A stretch of 6,009 nucleotides of DNA from Candidatus Aerophobota bacterium (GTDB taxonomy: Bacteria; Aerophobota; Aerophobia; Aerophobales; JAGHCO01): the NCBI GenBank assembly GCA_021160405.1, contig JAGHCO010000221.1, forward strand, positions 1-6,009, read 5' to 3'. The position numbers and the translations under genes were made by a program. Every line of letters begins with the position of its first letter. Within the stretch, counting starts at the first letter, position 1. The notes beneath the pieces were generated by a model. The model did not search any database. It saw only the letters and a list, made by a program, of their open reading frames with translations, and was not told the DNA's origin. Of the stretch, positions 4,685 through 6,009 are shown piece by piece.

Positions 4685-6009
4685 TAATTTTTCTCCTTAA
4701 ATTTTTTCTTTATAAAAGATATCTCTTCCTCTTTTGTTTTAACAATCTCATTTAACCTTGCCTTTTTTACCTCCTCCAGGATTCGACTGAACTTAGGAGA
4801 TGGTTTGTATCCTATTTTTTTTAAATCCTCTCCATTTACCTCTATCTTCACTTTCTGCAGATGAGAGAGGTAGGAAAGTATTCTTTTTTTAACTATTTTA
4901 CTCCTCGCTTTAGCCATAGCTAAAAGAAGAACCTCAGGGGAGAAAGGCCGAAGCAAATAGTAGATAAAACTGGGTAAAACCTCAGGAGCTTCCAATTCCT
5001 TTAGTATAGATTTAACATTCTTTCTTGCCTCAATAAGAATCTGTTTCTCCTCTCGAGTAAAGATGTATTTAGAAGATAACTGGATTATTTCTTCAACTTC
5101 CAGATCCTCCAGTAACACACAAAATCTAATCAGCCATCTTTTAATTCTTTTCCCCCATAAAATTTCATAAATAGCAATTGGATCTATTAAACGATTTAAA
5201 ATCTCTTTTTTTTCTTCAGTTAAACGAATTTTGGGATGAATCATTTCCAGAATTCCTAATTTTTCCATCCTATCAAGACTTCTTTCTGGACGATCCTCCT
5301 CCAGAATTTGAATTAGTTCTTCCTTGACTCTCTTCCCGCTCAATTTATGAAAAACTCCCTCTTCAAGAGCACGCCTAATTAACTTTTGAGTGTTTCGCTC
5401 TATATGAAATCCGTATCTTTGCTCAAATCTTATAGCTCTAAATATTCTGGTAGGATCATCTATAAAACTTTGAGGATACAAAACCCGGACTTTTTTCCCT
5501 TTTAAATCTTCTCTTCCTCCAAAAAAATCCACAAGCTCCCCAAAACTACCCGGGTTAATACTAATAGCCATTGAGTTAACTGTAAAATCCCTACGAAAAA
5601 GGTCTTCCTTTAAAGGTGCTGGTCGAACCTTAGGTAAAGCTGCTGGCCTTGGATAAAATTCCTTGCGGGAGGTTGCTATATCCAGCTTAAATTCATCGGC
5701 AAGGGTAAGAGTAGCTGTCCCAAACTCCCGGTGCGCTAATACCTCTGCCCCCAATTCTCGAGATAATTCCCGAGCAAAAGATATTCCTTCTCCCTCCACC
5801 ACCAGATCAATATCCAAGTTTTCTATCCCCAAGAGCATATCTCTCACAAATCCTCCTACAATAAAGACCCGATATCCCATTTTCTCTCCTACATCTCCAG
5901 CTTGAATTAAGATACGCATTATCTTAAAAGGAATTTTTCCTTCTAAAATATCCTTAACATTTTCTTCCTTGACTAACTTCTTCTCTTTTTTCTTGCCCTT
6001 GTAAAAAGC
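4684..6009 (-). CDS. tRNA nucleotidyltransferase/poly(A) polymerase family protein, C-terminal part (5'-truncated by the window edge)
   Basis: This class II nucleotidyltransferase probably adds or repairs the 3' CCA end of tRNA. Numbering from the ATG at 5919, GGFVRD (22-27) and the metal-binding LDIDLV (35-40, D36 and D38) form the catalytic head. RRDFTVNSMA (109-118) and DDPTRIFRAIRF (154-165) form the nucleotide-selecting region, with DDPTR replacing the usual EDxxR. SGKRVKEEL (194-202) and a helical C-terminal region follow, with VNGEDLKKIG (361-370). The frame is open without a stop from 5919 to the last base, and the 30 extra residues (ending ILEGKIPFKI) look like a linker. No ribosome binding site precedes 5919. 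I infer that the gene continues outside the window, most likely as the DHH-DHHA1-CBS-CBS-polymerase fusion seen in many bacteria. CCA-adding, A-adding and poly(A) activity cannot be told apart here. The M50 gene overlaps its stop by one base. Confidence 0.9.
   Translation of the reverse strand, partial: AFYKGKKKEKKLVKEENVKDILEGKIPFKIMRILIQAGDVGEKMGYRVFIVGGFVRDMLLGIENLDIDLVVEGEGISFARELSRELGAEVLAHREFGTATLTLADEFKLDIATSRKEFYPRPAALPKVRPAPLKEDLFRRDFTVNSMAISINPGSFGELVDFFGGREDLKGKKVRVLYPQSFIDDPTRIFRAIRFEQRYGFHIERNTQKLIRRALEEGVFHKLSGKRVKEELIQILEEDRPERSLDRMEKLGILEMIHPKIRLTEEKKEILNRLIDPIAIYEILWGKRIKRWLIRFCVLLEDLEVEEIIQLSSKYIFTREEKQILIEARKNVKSILKELEAPEVLPSFIYYLLRPFSPEVLLLAMAKARSKIVKKRILSYLSHLQKVKIEVNGEDLKKIGYKPSPKFSRILEEVKKARLNEIVKTKEEEISFIKKKFKEKN
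4693..4698 (-). promoter_or_regulatory. Ribosome binding site for the M50 gene, inside the upstream coding region
   Basis: AAGGAG on the minus strand is formed by the Lys-Glu codons (AAG GAG) in the C-terminal FKEKN of the nucleotidyltransferase and sits eight bases before the M50 ATG. It fixes the M50 start and, with the one-base TAATG stop/start overlap, supports coupled translation of the two proteins. Confidence 0.8.

Noticed and set aside
5663..5905. 80-codon plus-strand open frame over the nucleotidyltransferase head
   Set aside because: It is antisense to the catalytic GGFVRD/LDIDLV region, low in complexity (serine-rich) and without a ribosome binding site.
5917..5919. ATG at 5919 as the true start of the nucleotidyltransferase
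   Set aside because: It has no ribosome binding site, and the frame is open upstream to the window edge with linker-like sequence. It is more likely an internal methionine, although a stand-alone short enzyme cannot be fully excluded without the flanking DNA.
1..6009. CRISPR array, defence island, phage or transposon genes
   Set aside because: There are no regularly spaced repeats, and nearly the whole window is occupied by four recognisable housekeeping genes of uniform composition.

Overview
This is an AT-rich bacterial housekeeping segment with three complete genes and one that runs off the right edge. All four have clear family signatures, intact reading frames and ordinary bacterial signals (TTGACA/TATAAT-type promoters, purine-rich ribosome binding sites). 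No tRNA, rRNA, CRISPR array, transposase or phage gene is visible. The organism is a low-GC bacterium. A PurF of the iron-sulfur type and a tRNA nucleotidyltransferase that appears fused to further N-terminal domains fit an anaerobic or deep-branching lineage. The sequence alone does not allow a safer placement.

Layout, left to right. Bases 1-119 hold a short palindromic repeat resembling a dispersed intergenic element and a consensus-like promoter firing leftwards out of the window. Bases 120-2465 (minus) are pheT, the beta subunit of phenylalanyl-tRNA synthetase, standing alone without pheS upstream. Bases 2466-2587 are a compact divergent control region between pheT and purF. Bases 2588-3979 (plus) are purF, the first committed enzyme of purine synthesis. 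After a 72-base convergent gap with no terminator that I can see, bases 4052-4684 (minus) encode an M50 site-2-type membrane protease. It overlaps by one base the stop codon of the upstream gene. That gene, 4684 to the window edge (minus), is a class II tRNA nucleotidyltransferase/poly(A) polymerase homologue.

The frame of the nucleotidyltransferase stays open for 30 codons beyond its first in-window ATG, up to the last base. No ribosome binding site precedes that ATG, so the real start probably lies outside the window. The protein is then likely the C-terminal part of the known DHH-DHHA1-CBS-poly(A) polymerase fusion family.

The functional themes are tRNA charging and tRNA 3'-end maturation (pheT, nucleotidyltransferase), purine synthesis (purF) and membrane proteolysis (M50). 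Apart from the coupled nucleotidyltransferase-protease pair, the genes look like separate transcription units rather than one pathway operon. I found no convincing undescribed system. The points most worth checking are the truncated fusion protein, the split of pheT from pheS, the inverted TGTCAAT repeat between the divergent promoters, and the palindromic element at the left edge.
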